From positions 1-6,730 of the forward strand of contig CAZPUM010000042.1 of NCBI GenBank assembly GCA_964589765.1: a stretch of DNA of 6,730 nt, written 5' to 3'. Below the pieces are notes generated by a model, which worked only from the letters and a program-made list of their open reading frames with translations, did not search any database and had not been told where the DNA came from. The position numbers and the translations under genes are program-made. Positions 1 to 5,815 of this stretch are shown one piece after another; position 1 is the stretch's first letter, and every line of letters begins with the position of its first letter. This DNA is from UBA525 sp964589765 (GTDB taxonomy: Archaea; Nanobdellota; Nanobdellia; Woesearchaeales; UBA525).

Positions 1-2
1 AT

Positions 3-254
3 ACAAGTATTCCCGGAGTTTCACGCGCGGCATTGACGAAATTTCCAAAGGCGGAACTTTTCGGCAGACTTAAGTTCCGATTCGATCCGGAAGTCTGCAC
101 CCGCTGTCTCCGCTGCGTCACTGTCTGCCCGTATGATGCCAGGACTCTGGATGAAAAGAAAACGATGGGTCTGGATCCGGAGCTCTGCCGCCTTTGCGGA
201 TTATGCGCAAGCGTATGCAAGCACGGGGCGCTGCAGATGGAATGGAAATCATAG
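3..254 (+). CDS. C-terminal part of a protein with two [4Fe-4S] ferredoxin motifs (5' partial)
   Basis: The reading frame is open to the left edge of the window, so this is probably the end of a longer gene; a TTG at 33 is the only start-like codon near the edge and is not convincing. The visible residues hold two cysteine motifs of the bacterial-type 2[4Fe-4S] ferredoxin kind, CTRCLRCVTVCP and CRLCGLCASVCK, the second with Lys where Pro is usual. Such modules pass electrons between redox partners and are often fused behind flavin domains, for instance at the C-terminus of PreA/dihydroorotate-dehydrogenase-like proteins; which fusion applies here cannot be seen. By hand count the first 240 bases are about 55% GC and rich in GC-ending codons, unlike the ~40% that follows. 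The stop at 252-254 lies just past that change, so the true C-terminus could also have been altered by the junction. Confidence 0.75.
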   Translation, partial: TSIPGVSRAALTKFPKAELFGRLKFRFDPEVCTRCLRCVTVCPYDARTLDEKKTMGLDPELCRLCGLCASVCKHGALQMEWKS

Positions 255-1315
255 AAGACTCAACAAAACTTAAGGGGTTGGCATTACACCTGAACCAGGC
301 ACTAATCCCCTTTTTGGTAGCCCGACAGATAATGACCGGGTCAGGAGGGGTCTGTAAAAGTTACGACGAAAATGGGGTTGAAGGTAACTACTTTGTACTA
401 AGTCCCAGAGCGGTTATGTTAAGGGCAATATTTTCTTACGAAACCACATCCAATAATGATTCGCCAGCGTTCCCCAAGAGAGGGTTCATAAGCCCTAAAG
501 GATGGCACCACGCAGACCCAAGATTCCTAAGACTTCACATGATATGCGGAGACACAAACATGTCACAATACGCCAGATTCCTGAAAGTAGGAGTAACAGG
601 ACTCGTATTGGACCTGCTTGAAAATGTTAAACTACCATTTATGGAACTAAAAAATCCTATTTGGGAGACGCACCAAGTTAGCAGAGATTTAACAGGAAAA
701 AGATACAGAATGCGATTCAGTAACGGAAAACAACTTAGTGCTTTTGACACACTCCAAACATATCAAGAACTAATCCACGAACATCTAGAAAATTCTCTGG
801 ACGCAGAAAGACAGGAAGCATTGGACGCGTTTGATGACACAATATCCGCATTAAGAGAACACAATGCTATTGACTTATACGACCGCTTTGACCACGCATT
901 GAAGTTCAGACTCATGACAAAAGGTGTTGCCAGCAAAGCAGAAGGTCTTCAAAGTGATTCAGCCAGACATCTTATGATCAAGTATCACGAAATCGGGCCA
1001 GATGGTGCGTTTGAAAAGATAGCTGACAAATGGGGACACAGAAAGGTATTAGCCGATGAAGAGATAGAGATGTTCTACGGAACAACAGGGTTAGCTCCAA
1101 AAACAAGAGCGAACGCCAGAACCCGCGTTTTCCATTGGTCCAATGAAATGGACTATCACATAGACTCAGCTAACTGGGACTATATTTCCGTTGTTAGACC
1201 ACCCCGAGAAGGCATACTCGGCGCAGATGGCCGAGTCGCGAGACTCATAAGAAGAATCTACATGGGAGACCCAAGAGACCCAATGGAAGACCTAAGGCTT
1301 GAAGAAATACTTTAA
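242..1315 (+). CDS. Pup ligase / depupylase (PafA/Dop) family protein, N-terminally truncated
   Basis: This is a 357-aa ORF from ATG 242; in-frame TTG 194 and ATGs 203 and 215 lie in the foreign-looking upstream stretch. PafA ligates, and Dop deamidates or removes, the small modifier Pup (UBact in some Gram-negative lineages) on target lysines, using ATP in a glutamine-synthetase-like fold. Recalled family sequences match in order: PFLVARQ (residues 23-29; PFLVTRQ in PafA), a His-Ala-Asp stretch leading into RLHMICGDTNM (97-107; RLHVIVGDSNM), FLKVGVTGLVLDLLE (113-127; MLKVGTAALVLEMIE), VSRDLTGKR (146-154), a long helical region, and TRANARTR (288-295). Family members are about 450-500 aa. Missing are roughly 140 N-terminal residues, including the GIETE metal-ligand motif, the catalytic Asp in the LYxDxGxHPEYAT segment and the Dop-loop, so ligase and depupylase cannot be told apart. 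As it stands it should be inactive. The 3' end meets DoxX tail to tail. Confidence 0.88.
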   Translation: MEIIEDSTKLKGLALHLNQALIPFLVARQIMTGSGGVCKSYDENGVEGNYFVLSPRAVMLRAIFSYETTSNNDSPAFPKRGFISPKGWHHADPRFLRLHMICGDTNMSQYARFLKVGVTGLVLDLLENVKLPFMELKNPIWETHQVSRDLTGKRYRMRFSNGKQLSAFDTLQTYQELIHEHLENSLDAERQEALDAFDDTISALREHNAIDLYDRFDHALKFRLMTKGVASKAEGLQSDSARHLMIKYHEIGPDGAFEKIADKWGHRKVLADEEIEMFYGTTGLAPKTRANARTRVFHWSNEMDYHIDSANWDYISVVRPPREGILGADGRVARLIRRIYMGDPRDPMEDLRLEEIL

Positions 1316-1722
1316 CGTCTCCCATCAATAGAGTATTTTCCACCACCAATAAACGCAATTACAAGGAATGCTGCGAAATACACTACCGCAAGTTCTCCCC
1401 TGTTAGCTATCGGCGATATCGCAGTAGTCCAAAACGGCCAAGCATGCGCATACCAGTACGCTATGAGCATCAGAAGGGCGTTTGCGCTTGCAGCTATAAT
1501 TGTGAAAAGGCCAATAATAACCAGAAATCCTCCAATTAATTCAACAATACCCGCAAGCCAATAAATTGAGAAAGGTTCAGCAGGCGTTTTTCCTAAAAGA
1601 CCGAATACCTTCTGAAGACCGTGTTGCATAAAAGCCAAACCAATTAAGACTCTGAATACCAAGTAGGCATAATCGATGTATCTGTCCCTACAATTTTTCC
1701 ACATTGTTCCTTCGCATTTCAT
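1312..1722 (-). CDS. DoxX-family integral membrane protein
   Basis: The protein is 136 aa from the ATG at 1722. It has four hydrophobic segments at about residues 18-40, 54-73, 74-92 and 111-126. The first runs into the characteristic MQHGLQKVFG, and the second reads AGIVELIGGFLVIIGLF, both typical of the DoxX/DoxD-like family. These small membrane proteins are linked to quinone or thiol redox processes, but the role of most members is unknown. The frame is open to an ATG at 1854 (180 aa). I prefer 1722 because the extra 44 residues are polar, unlike the family, and because a TTTTTAT box on the minus strand (1745-1751) is centred 26 nt upstream of 1722. The longer form is not excluded: a second box (1874-1882) lies 24 nt upstream of 1854. 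The stop codon shares the palindrome TTAA (1312-1315) with the convergent PafA/Dop-like gene. Confidence 0.85.
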   Translation of the reverse strand: MKCEGTMWKNCRDRYIDYAYLVFRVLIGLAFMQHGLQKVFGLLGKTPAEPFSIYWLAGIVELIGGFLVIIGLFTIIAASANALLMLIAYWYAHAWPFWTTAISPIANRGELAVVYFAAFLVIAFIGGGKYSIDGRR

Positions 1723-1744
1723 GATATTCTTTTCTCCGCAGTTC

Positions 1745-1751
1745 ATAAAAA
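1745..1751 (-). promoter_or_regulatory. TATA box for the DoxX gene
   Basis: The minus strand reads TTTTTAT here, preceded by AACC, which could serve as a BRE-like element. Its centre (1748) is 26 nt upstream of the ATG at 1722, the spacing expected for an archaeal leaderless transcript. This is the main argument for the 136-aa start. Confidence 0.45.
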
Positions 1752-1790
1752 GGTTACTATTGGATGCCTTAGAACAAACCTGAAGCACGA

Positions 1791-1807
1791 GTTTGACGAA
1801 GTCAAAC
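1791..1807. repeat. 7-bp perfect inverted repeat (hairpin) upstream of DoxX
   Basis: GTTTGAC and GTCAAAC flank a 3-nt spacer (UUC in minus-strand RNA). Outer GCAC (1785-1788) and GTGC (1817-1820) could extend the structure across internal loops. It lies between the two possible DoxX start codons, so it would sit in a leader if transcription starts near 1854 and translation at 1722. No function can be assigned. Confidence 0.4.
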
Positions 1808-1873
1808 AGTTTACGAGTGCTGAAACCAACCTGCACCGCAGAAAAATCCCGCATCCTAACTCACATACATCAC

Positions 1874-1882
1874 TTTTAAAAA
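1874..1882. promoter_or_regulatory. Near-palindromic TATA-like element TTTTAAAAA between DoxX and tRNA-Glu
   Basis: Near-symmetric, the element could direct transcription either way. On the plus strand it would start RNA near 1903, just before the double hairpin and the tRNA; no better TATA box is seen close to the tRNA 5' end. On the minus strand it sits 24 nt upstream of the alternative DoxX start at 1854. Confidence 0.4.
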
Positions 1883-1910
1883 GGGAATAGAATTCTCAGG
1901 AGAATACCGG

Positions 1911-1960
1911 ATTGGATTCTTTGAATCCAATGTGCTCGAAAATCACAGGTTTTTGGCACA
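1911..1960 (+). other. Two consecutive hairpins upstream of tRNA-Glu (possible leader or small RNA)
   Basis: The first hairpin (1911-1931) has perfect 9-bp arms ATTGGATTC and GAATCCAAT around a TTT loop. The second (1931-1960) pairs TGTGC with GCACA, adds a G-U pair, passes one mismatch, then continues with G-U and three A-U pairs around an AATCACAGG loop. No ORF of note covers the stretch on the plus strand. It may be a tRNA precursor leader or a separate small RNA started from the element at 1874-1882. I do not recognise an RNA family: no C/D boxes, and no convincing H/ACA geometry. The pairing is seen directly; transcription is inferred. Confidence 0.4.
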
Positions 1961-1984
1961 CAAAATCCAGTTCCTTAATTTTGC

Positions 1985-2059
1985 GCCCCTGTAGTGTAGT
2001 CCGGTCAATCATTTCGGATTTTCGATCCGAAGACTCGGGTTCGAATCCCGGCGGGGGCA
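1985..2059 (+). tRNA. tRNA-Glu (anticodon UUC)
   Basis: All four arms fold. The acceptor is GCCCCTG (1985-1991) with CGGGGGC (2052-2058) plus one G-U pair, and the discriminator is A2059. The D-arm carries the archaeal-type GTGTAGTCCGGTCAATCAT. The anticodon stem is TCGGA/TCCGA (2014-2018, 2026-2030) around a TTTTCGA loop, putting TTC at 2021-2023. The T-arm is TCGGG/CCCGG around TTCGAAT. The 75-nt gene has no intron and no encoded CCA. A TTTT at 2062-2065 may end transcription. The D-arm closely resembles archaeal tRNA-Glu and tRNA-Asp, not bacterial tRNA-Glu, and is the best single clue to the domain of the host. Confidence 0.95.
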
Positions 2060-2074
2060 TATTTTCTAATAAAC

Positions 2075-2083
2075 TATTTAAAG
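2075..2083 (+). promoter_or_regulatory. TATA box for the 899-aa surface protein gene
   Basis: TATTTAAAG is centred about 32 nt upstream of the ATG at 2111. That predicts a leaderless or nearly leaderless mRNA. It begins only 16 nt after the tRNA 3' end, so the two genes probably have separate promoters. Confidence 0.5.
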
Positions 2084-2110
2084 AATAGATTGGAGTTTTA
2101 TTAGATATAA

Positions 2111-4810
2111 ATGGCAAATTATCCAAACCACCTGATTGGAATTGTTCTCATAGTAGCTTTGGTCGGGTTTGCAGGAATTTTTATCGCACCTAATTTTGAG
2201 GAAAATATTGCAGGCAGTGCTTTCAGTAGAACTCTACAAATTAATGCAGATTCAATACCAAACCCTGCATCTTATCGAGAATACCTGCCACTCTACAGGT
2301 TCTGGAGCGGAGAGTTAGGAGACCATTTCTACACAACAAATGAAATTGAGAAGACTGTTGTTGAAAAAGGACGGATATACAGGTTTGAAAGAATTGAAGC
2401 ACACATTCTAGCCAAACAAAAAACTGGAACACAAGCTCTTCATAGGTTCTGGAACCCTAGACTAAACGACCATTTCTACACCGCCAACCAACAGGAAGCA
2501 GAGATATTAAAGAATGATAATAACTGGCGTTACGAAGGAGTGATTGGATACGTCCACACTAGCCAAACAGAAAACACTGTTCCTATCTATCGATTCTTCA
2601 ACCCCAAAATCAACGATCATTTTTACACGATAAGCGAGAATGCGAAGAAAAACCCGCCCGGCGATTGGTTGTACAAAGGGGTTGCAGGTTATGTGTATGC
2701 AACAATTCCAAACAGTACCTGCGCAGAGATAGGGGGGAAAATATGCGCACAGAACGAATACTGTAGTACAAGTTACATCAAGGTTTCAGATACACAAAGA
2801 TGTTGTCCAGAAGAATGCTTACAACAAATACAAACCTGTGCAGACCAAGGAGGCAGTATTTGCCCGCCCCCTAATATCTGTAATGGCACAAACATAGAGG
2901 CATCAGATACAAATTATTGCTGTGCTGGAGCATGTAGCGTACCAACAATAGAAAAAGAGGTAGCTGCGCCATGGAGCATTAAGTTTAGTGGCACAGGACA
3001 GGAAATTAAACTCCACTTTGGCGAGTATGGAGACACCCCCGTACCAGGCGATTATGATGGCGATGGAGTCACAGACTTGGCAGTTTGGCGCAAGTACGAC
3101 AAAGATGAATACAGAGGACCTTATTCAGAATGGATAATCAAAAGAAGCTCAGATGACCAAGTAATCACCATACCCTGGGGTAACCCCACAGGGGACCTTC
3201 CCGCACATGCTGATTACGATGGTGATGGAATCACAGATGTTGCAGTGGCAAGAGAATCTGACAACACATGGCACATCCGACTTTCAGGAGGAGGTACAAG
3301 AACCGAAGTGTTCATGCCATACCCTGATGATGCTTTCTTCTTTAACTGGAAAAAAGAACCCGACCACTACAGCGTTTACCCCGCTCCCGCTGATTATGAT
3401 GGAGACAGCTTTGCAGACCTAGCATACTTCAGGCCAGTAAACGCTGAATGGAAGATTAAACAAAGTAGCAATGGACAGTTAATAACTCAAACATACGGTC
3501 AACACGCGAGAGAATATGACATGTTTTACGACTTTGGCACTCCTGGCGACTACAACGGAGACGGAACTGATGAGTTAGCAGTTTGGCGCGCATCAAGTGA
3601 AACCTGGCACGTGAAGAATGGTCAGTCAGTAAGTCAGGGATACAGACTTGAAACTCCTGTACCAGGCGACTATAACGGAGACGGTAAAGATGATTTTGCA
3701 ACGTTCGCAAGAAAACCCCGATTCACAAGCACTTTCCTAGCAGGAGATTTAACAGATGGACACACAGGTTATGACTACCAGCCAAGTATCATGCAGGATG
3801 GAAATACAATAAGAGCCTGGTGGTGTGGAAGAAGCCCAACTGGAAAGCTAGATGCGGTTTTCTACGCATCTAGTACGAGTCCAACCACTAAATTCACAAA
3901 CATCCAAATTCTTGATGACGGTGGTTGTGATGTTGCTGCAATTAAGCTACCTGGAAGCATGAGCAACCGTTGTAATGGCAATCCTGTATACTATGTATAT
4001 TACGAAGGAGACAACATGGCATACACTTACAACCACGATGGTACTGTACGTTCCAGAACTCCTCAAAGAGATGGCAACAAAATCCTCGGACAGTGGTCCT
4101 GTGACGGCCAAAACTGGAATGAAATTGGCAGAGTCCTTGACTCTACAGGATACTTTGCACCTCAGGGACAAAATGTTCCTTATGGAAAAGGCCACCCAAA
4201 CACCATTCTTGTTGACGGAGTACTCTACATGACTTACTTCTATGAAGCACAGAACACAGGTGGTCAGATGAGATTGGCCACATCAACAAATGGAGAAGAC
4301 TTTGTTGAGATTGATGATTCTGTTGCTATAACAGTTGGCGGGAGAGTTCAGTACATGGACTTTGCCAACATCTACATAGGTACCGCAATACAAGGTCTTG
4401 AGAACCCCCCCCTGCTTTACTTCAGTAAGGACCTGGGCAGTATTGAAAACTTCATCCCAAACAAACAGTACTTTGACAGCAAAGATTTCTATAGAATATC
4501 TAATAGCCCAAAAGAGTGTAGTTGGGGAGGAAGATTGATGACAAACCCCGCGGGCATTATGGAGAGCGAGTCAGTAATATATTACGGTGCAGAATGGGAC
4601 AAGGGCCCCGCGGGTATATGCGAACACAATATTGACCCCGACTTTAGCATAGATGGTTCTGAGTTGTATAGCGCCAGAATTGATTTTGAAATAGAAGAAA
4701 GCAAATGCCTTGGGAGCAAATACCGAGGATGCAATAACGGTGGAACGCAGAGCAGAACATGTACAAGCACAGGATGGGGCGCCTGGAACACCTGTATTCA
4801 TGTGAACTAA
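2111..4810 (+). CDS. Large membrane-anchored surface protein with DUF5648-like, Cys-rich, FG-GAP and beta-propeller domains
   Basis: The protein is 899 aa; the ATG at 2111 directly precedes a hydrophobic anchor. In order: a membrane segment (about 8-28) with the rest presumably outside; three lectin-like repeats of DUF5648 type with YRFW or HRFW followed by DHFYT (about 59-102, 109-149, 158-197); two six-cysteine modules (204-236, 243-275); five FG-GAP/VCBS-like repeats with Ca-binding-type DYDGDG or DYNGDG loops (near 315, 369, 429, 481, 521); a region of about 545-865 that looks like a GH43-type five-bladed propeller (YDYQPSIMQDG, HPNTILVDGVLYMTYF, LATSTNGEDF); and a short thrombospondin-like tail with RGCNNGGTQSRTC and WGAWNTC. 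These domains bind carbohydrate or mediate surface contact, so adhesion or polysaccharide binding and processing is likely. I cannot point to catalytic residues, so enzymatic activity is unproven. It follows tRNA-Glu, a common insertion site, but no attachment repeat was seen. Confidence 0.85.
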   Translation: MANYPNHLIGIVLIVALVGFAGIFIAPNFEENIAGSAFSRTLQINADSIPNPASYREYLPLYRFWSGELGDHFYTTNEIEKTVVEKGRIYRFERIEAHILAKQKTGTQALHRFWNPRLNDHFYTANQQEAEILKNDNNWRYEGVIGYVHTSQTENTVPIYRFFNPKINDHFYTISENAKKNPPGDWLYKGVAGYVYATIPNSTCAEIGGKICAQNEYCSTSYIKVSDTQRCCPEECLQQIQTCADQGGSICPPPNICNGTNIEASDTNYCCAGACSVPTIEKEVAAPWSIKFSGTGQEIKLHFGEYGDTPVPGDYDGDGVTDLAVWRKYDKDEYRGPYSEWIIKRSSDDQVITIPWGNPTGDLPAHADYDGDGITDVAVARESDNTWHIRLSGGGTRTEVFMPYPDDAFFFNWKKEPDHYSVYPAPADYDGDSFADLAYFRPVNAEWKIKQSSNGQLITQTYGQHAREYDMFYDFGTPGDYNGDGTDELAVWRASSETWHVKNGQSVSQGYRLETPVPGDYNGDGKDDFATFARKPRFTSTFLAGDLTDGHTGYDYQPSIMQDGNTIRAWWCGRSPTGKLDAVFYASSTSPTTKFTNIQILDDGGCDVAAIKLPGSMSNRCNGNPVYYVYYEGDNMAYTYNHDGTVRSRTPQRDGNKILGQWSCDGQNWNEIGRVLDSTGYFAPQGQNVPYGKGHPNTILVDGVLYMTYFYEAQNTGGQMRLATSTNGEDFVEIDDSVAITVGGRVQYMDFANIYIGTAIQGLENPPLLYFSKDLGSIENFIPNKQYFDSKDFYRISNSPKECSWGGRLMTNPAGIMESESVIYYGAEWDKGPAGICEHNIDPDFSIDGSELYSARIDFEIEESKCLGSKYRGCNNGGTQSRTCTSTGWGAWNTCIHVN
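2285..2701 (+). repeat. Three DUF5648-like repeats within the surface protein
   Basis: The coding repeats share Y/H-RF-W/F, then DHFYT about ten residues later, and the second and third end in G-V-x-GYV. They are roughly 50 residues apart. The family often sits in secreted or surface proteins beside hydrolase or adhesion domains. Confidence 0.7.
2720..2935 (+). repeat. Two tandem six-cysteine modules within the surface protein
   Basis: The modules at residues 204-236 and 243-275 have cysteines at 204, 212, 218, 231, 232, 236 and 243, 251, 257, 270, 271, 275: identical spacing of 8, 6, 13, 1 and 4. Both begin TCA, carry GG then IC, and have SDT before the CC pair. This suggests three disulfides per module and an extracellular location. 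Confidence 0.7.
3047..3712 (+). repeat. Five FG-GAP/VCBS-like repeats within the surface protein
   Basis: Residues 313-534 hold five copies of a motif of the form GDYDGDG followed by D-x-A-V-W-R, starting near residues 313, 367, 427, 479 and 519. The third is degenerate (DYDGDSFAD). Such repeats bind calcium in their acidic loops and build beta-propeller-like structures. Confidence 0.75.
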
Positions 4811-4824
4811 ATCTTCACAAAAAC

Positions 4825-4834
4825 TATTAATATT
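4825..4834 (+). promoter_or_regulatory. TATA box for the 41-aa ORF
   Basis: TATTAATATT is centred 24.5 nt upstream of the ATG at 4854. Together with the matching spacing at neighbouring genes, this is the main reason to take the short ORF seriously. Confidence 0.45.
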
Positions 4835-4853
4835 CTATTCAGCCTCTTAGGAT

Positions 4854-4979
4854 ATGAGAACCACTTCTTCATTCTTGCCTCGCAGAGGGTTGAACATGAT
4901 TGTCAAAAGAATGATAGAAGCGAAGAATGGTTATGATGGAGAAGGAAACTTTCGATATGTCAAAGTTGAAAACACTTAA
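4854..4979 (+). CDS. Small 41-aa protein of unknown function (possible precursor peptide)
   Basis: The ORF runs from ATG 4854 to TAA 4977-4979 and I recognise no family. It starts MRTTSSFLPRRGLNM, continues with a basic, probably helical stretch (IVKRMIEAKNG, residues 16-26) and ends YDGEGNFRYVKVENT, with two Tyr, one Phe and two Gly in the last 15 residues. There is no hydrophobic segment and no Cys. A TATA box stands 24.5 nt upstream, so a leaderless transcript is plausible. It lies 68 bp before the creatininase-family gene on the same strand. The nearby creatininase and radical SAM genes make a modified-peptide precursor conceivable, with the basic N-terminal half as leader and the Tyr-containing tail as core, but nothing in the sequence proves this. 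It does not end in Gln or Glu, so it is a poor candidate for a Pup or UBact modifier. It could also be a chance ORF or a gene remnant. Confidence 0.45.
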   Translation: MRTTSSFLPRRGLNMIVKRMIEAKNGYDGEGNFRYVKVENT

Positions 4980-5018
4980 CCTAAAGGCAAGGCCACTCTA
5001 CTCACATTACCAGGATTC

Positions 5019-5027
5019 TTTTTAAAT
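5019..5027 (+). promoter_or_regulatory. TATA box for the creatininase-family gene
   Basis: TTTTTAAAT is centred about 25 nt upstream of the ATG at 5048. It indicates separate, leaderless transcription of this gene and supports the start chosen. Confidence 0.55.
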
Positions 5028-5047
5028 CTAGGTTAATTACCATTAAT

Positions 5048-5815
5048 ATGAAATATGAAGTTTTCATAGAAAGATTAACCTCTCCTGAAGTCAATAATCT
5101 AATTGAAAAGGGTCATAAAAATGTTGTTTTGATGATAGGCGCAATGGAACAACACGGACCTCATCTTCCCATAGCTACAGACACTCTTTCCGCATACACA
5201 ATAGGAGAATTAGTCGCTCGATCTCTAAAAAATACTTTAGTGGCTCCAATTCTTCCAATAGGGTATAGTCCGCACCACATGAGTTTCCCAGGAACAATAA
5301 CATTCTCCAAAGATACTCTGGTGGCCACAGTGAAGGAATCTTGCCATTCATTATCAAAGCATGGATTCAAAAACATAGTAATTATTACAACACATGGAGG
5401 AAATATAGGTCCTATATTGGAAAGATTGGAAGAGATTAAAACAAGCGTTAAGTCTCAAGTAGAGTTCATAATTCTAGATAACTTTGACAGTCTTGTTGAT
5501 ACAATTTGTAGAAAAAATCTTGGGAGTAAGTTAGACAAACACGAAGTGCACTCTTGCCATGCCTGCCTTCACGAGACTTCGTTTATGATGGCGTTCTATC
5601 CTGATTCAGTAAGAACAAAAAAGGTTGAGCAAGGAAGGATTTATTCATATGACCACAAAGCTCTTTTAGAGGGAGGAGACATTAAAGATATATCTCCAAA
5701 CGGCATACTTGGCGATCCCACATTAGCATACAAAGACCTTGGAAAAGAGTTAACATATGAAGTTGTCAAAGCCGACATAAAAAAAATCAGAGATTTATTC
5801 AGCACTTGGGAATAA
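5048..5815 (+). CDS. Creatininase-family metal-dependent amidohydrolase (MftE/ArfB-like)
   Basis: The protein is 255 aa, the usual family length. The metal-binding set of creatininases is intact: Glu34, His36 and Asp45 in GAMEQHGPHLPIATD, His116 in THGGN, and Glu176 in HETSFM; YSPHHMSFPGT (73-83) is also typical. Members hydrolyse C-N bonds in small molecules or peptides. They include creatinine amidohydrolase, the FAPy deformylase ArfB of archaeal F420/riboflavin synthesis, and the peptidase MftE of mycofactocin maturation. The sequence does not settle which substrate is used; ArfB is a real alternative in an archaeon. Context is a 41-aa ORF just upstream and a radical SAM gene converging from the right, which favours a maturation role over creatinine breakdown. 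The last 21 bp overlap the 3' end of the radical SAM gene. The protein should be cytosolic: no signal peptide or membrane segment is visible. Confidence 0.9.
   Translation: MKYEVFIERLTSPEVNNLIEKGHKNVVLMIGAMEQHGPHLPIATDTLSAYTIGELVARSLKNTLVAPILPIGYSPHHMSFPGTITFSKDTLVATVKESCHSLSKHGFKNIVIITTHGGNIGPILERLEEIKTSVKSQVEFIILDNFDSLVDTICRKNLGSKLDKHEVHSCHACLHETSFMMAFYPDSVRTKKVEQGRIYSYDHKALLEGGDIKDISPNGILGDPTLAYKDLGKELTYEVVKADIKKIRDLFSTWE
5779..5786 (-). terminator. Oligo-T tract downstream of the radical SAM gene
   Basis: The minus strand has eight T in a row beginning 9 nt after the radical SAM stop codon (complement of 5795-5797), with no strong hairpin. That is the form of an archaeal oligo-T terminator. 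It lies inside the creatininase coding sequence, where the plus strand encodes Ile-Lys-Lys-Ile. Confidence 0.45.

Noticed and set aside
1985..2110. tRNA-Glu as an integration site for the downstream surface protein gene
   Set aside because: I found no second copy of the tRNA 3' end, no integrase and no mobile-element gene in the window.
1896..2126. Minus-strand ORF across the tRNA (76 aa)
   Set aside because: It runs antisense through the whole tRNA-Glu gene and both hairpins, which explain the conserved sequence; the protein resembles no family I know.
3207..4232. Several overlapping ORFs of 71-85 aa inside the surface protein gene
   Set aside because: They lie in other frames of a gene whose own frame shows clear domain repeats throughout, so they are shadows.
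4405..4412. Run of eight C in the surface protein gene as a possible phase-variation site
   Set aside because: The reading frame is intact across it and one tract alone is weak evidence; it could also be a sequencing-error hotspot.
4547..4614. CCCGCGGG occurring twice exactly 60 nt apart
   Set aside because: Both copies encode Pro-Ala-Gly in the same protein and no larger repeat surrounds them, so coincidence of coding is the simplest view.
4854..4979. 41-aa ORF as the Pup/UBact-like modifier of the PafA/Dop-like enzyme
   Set aside because: It ends in Asn-Thr, not Gln or Glu, lacks the disordered acidic character of Pup, and lies 3.5 kb away beyond unrelated genes.
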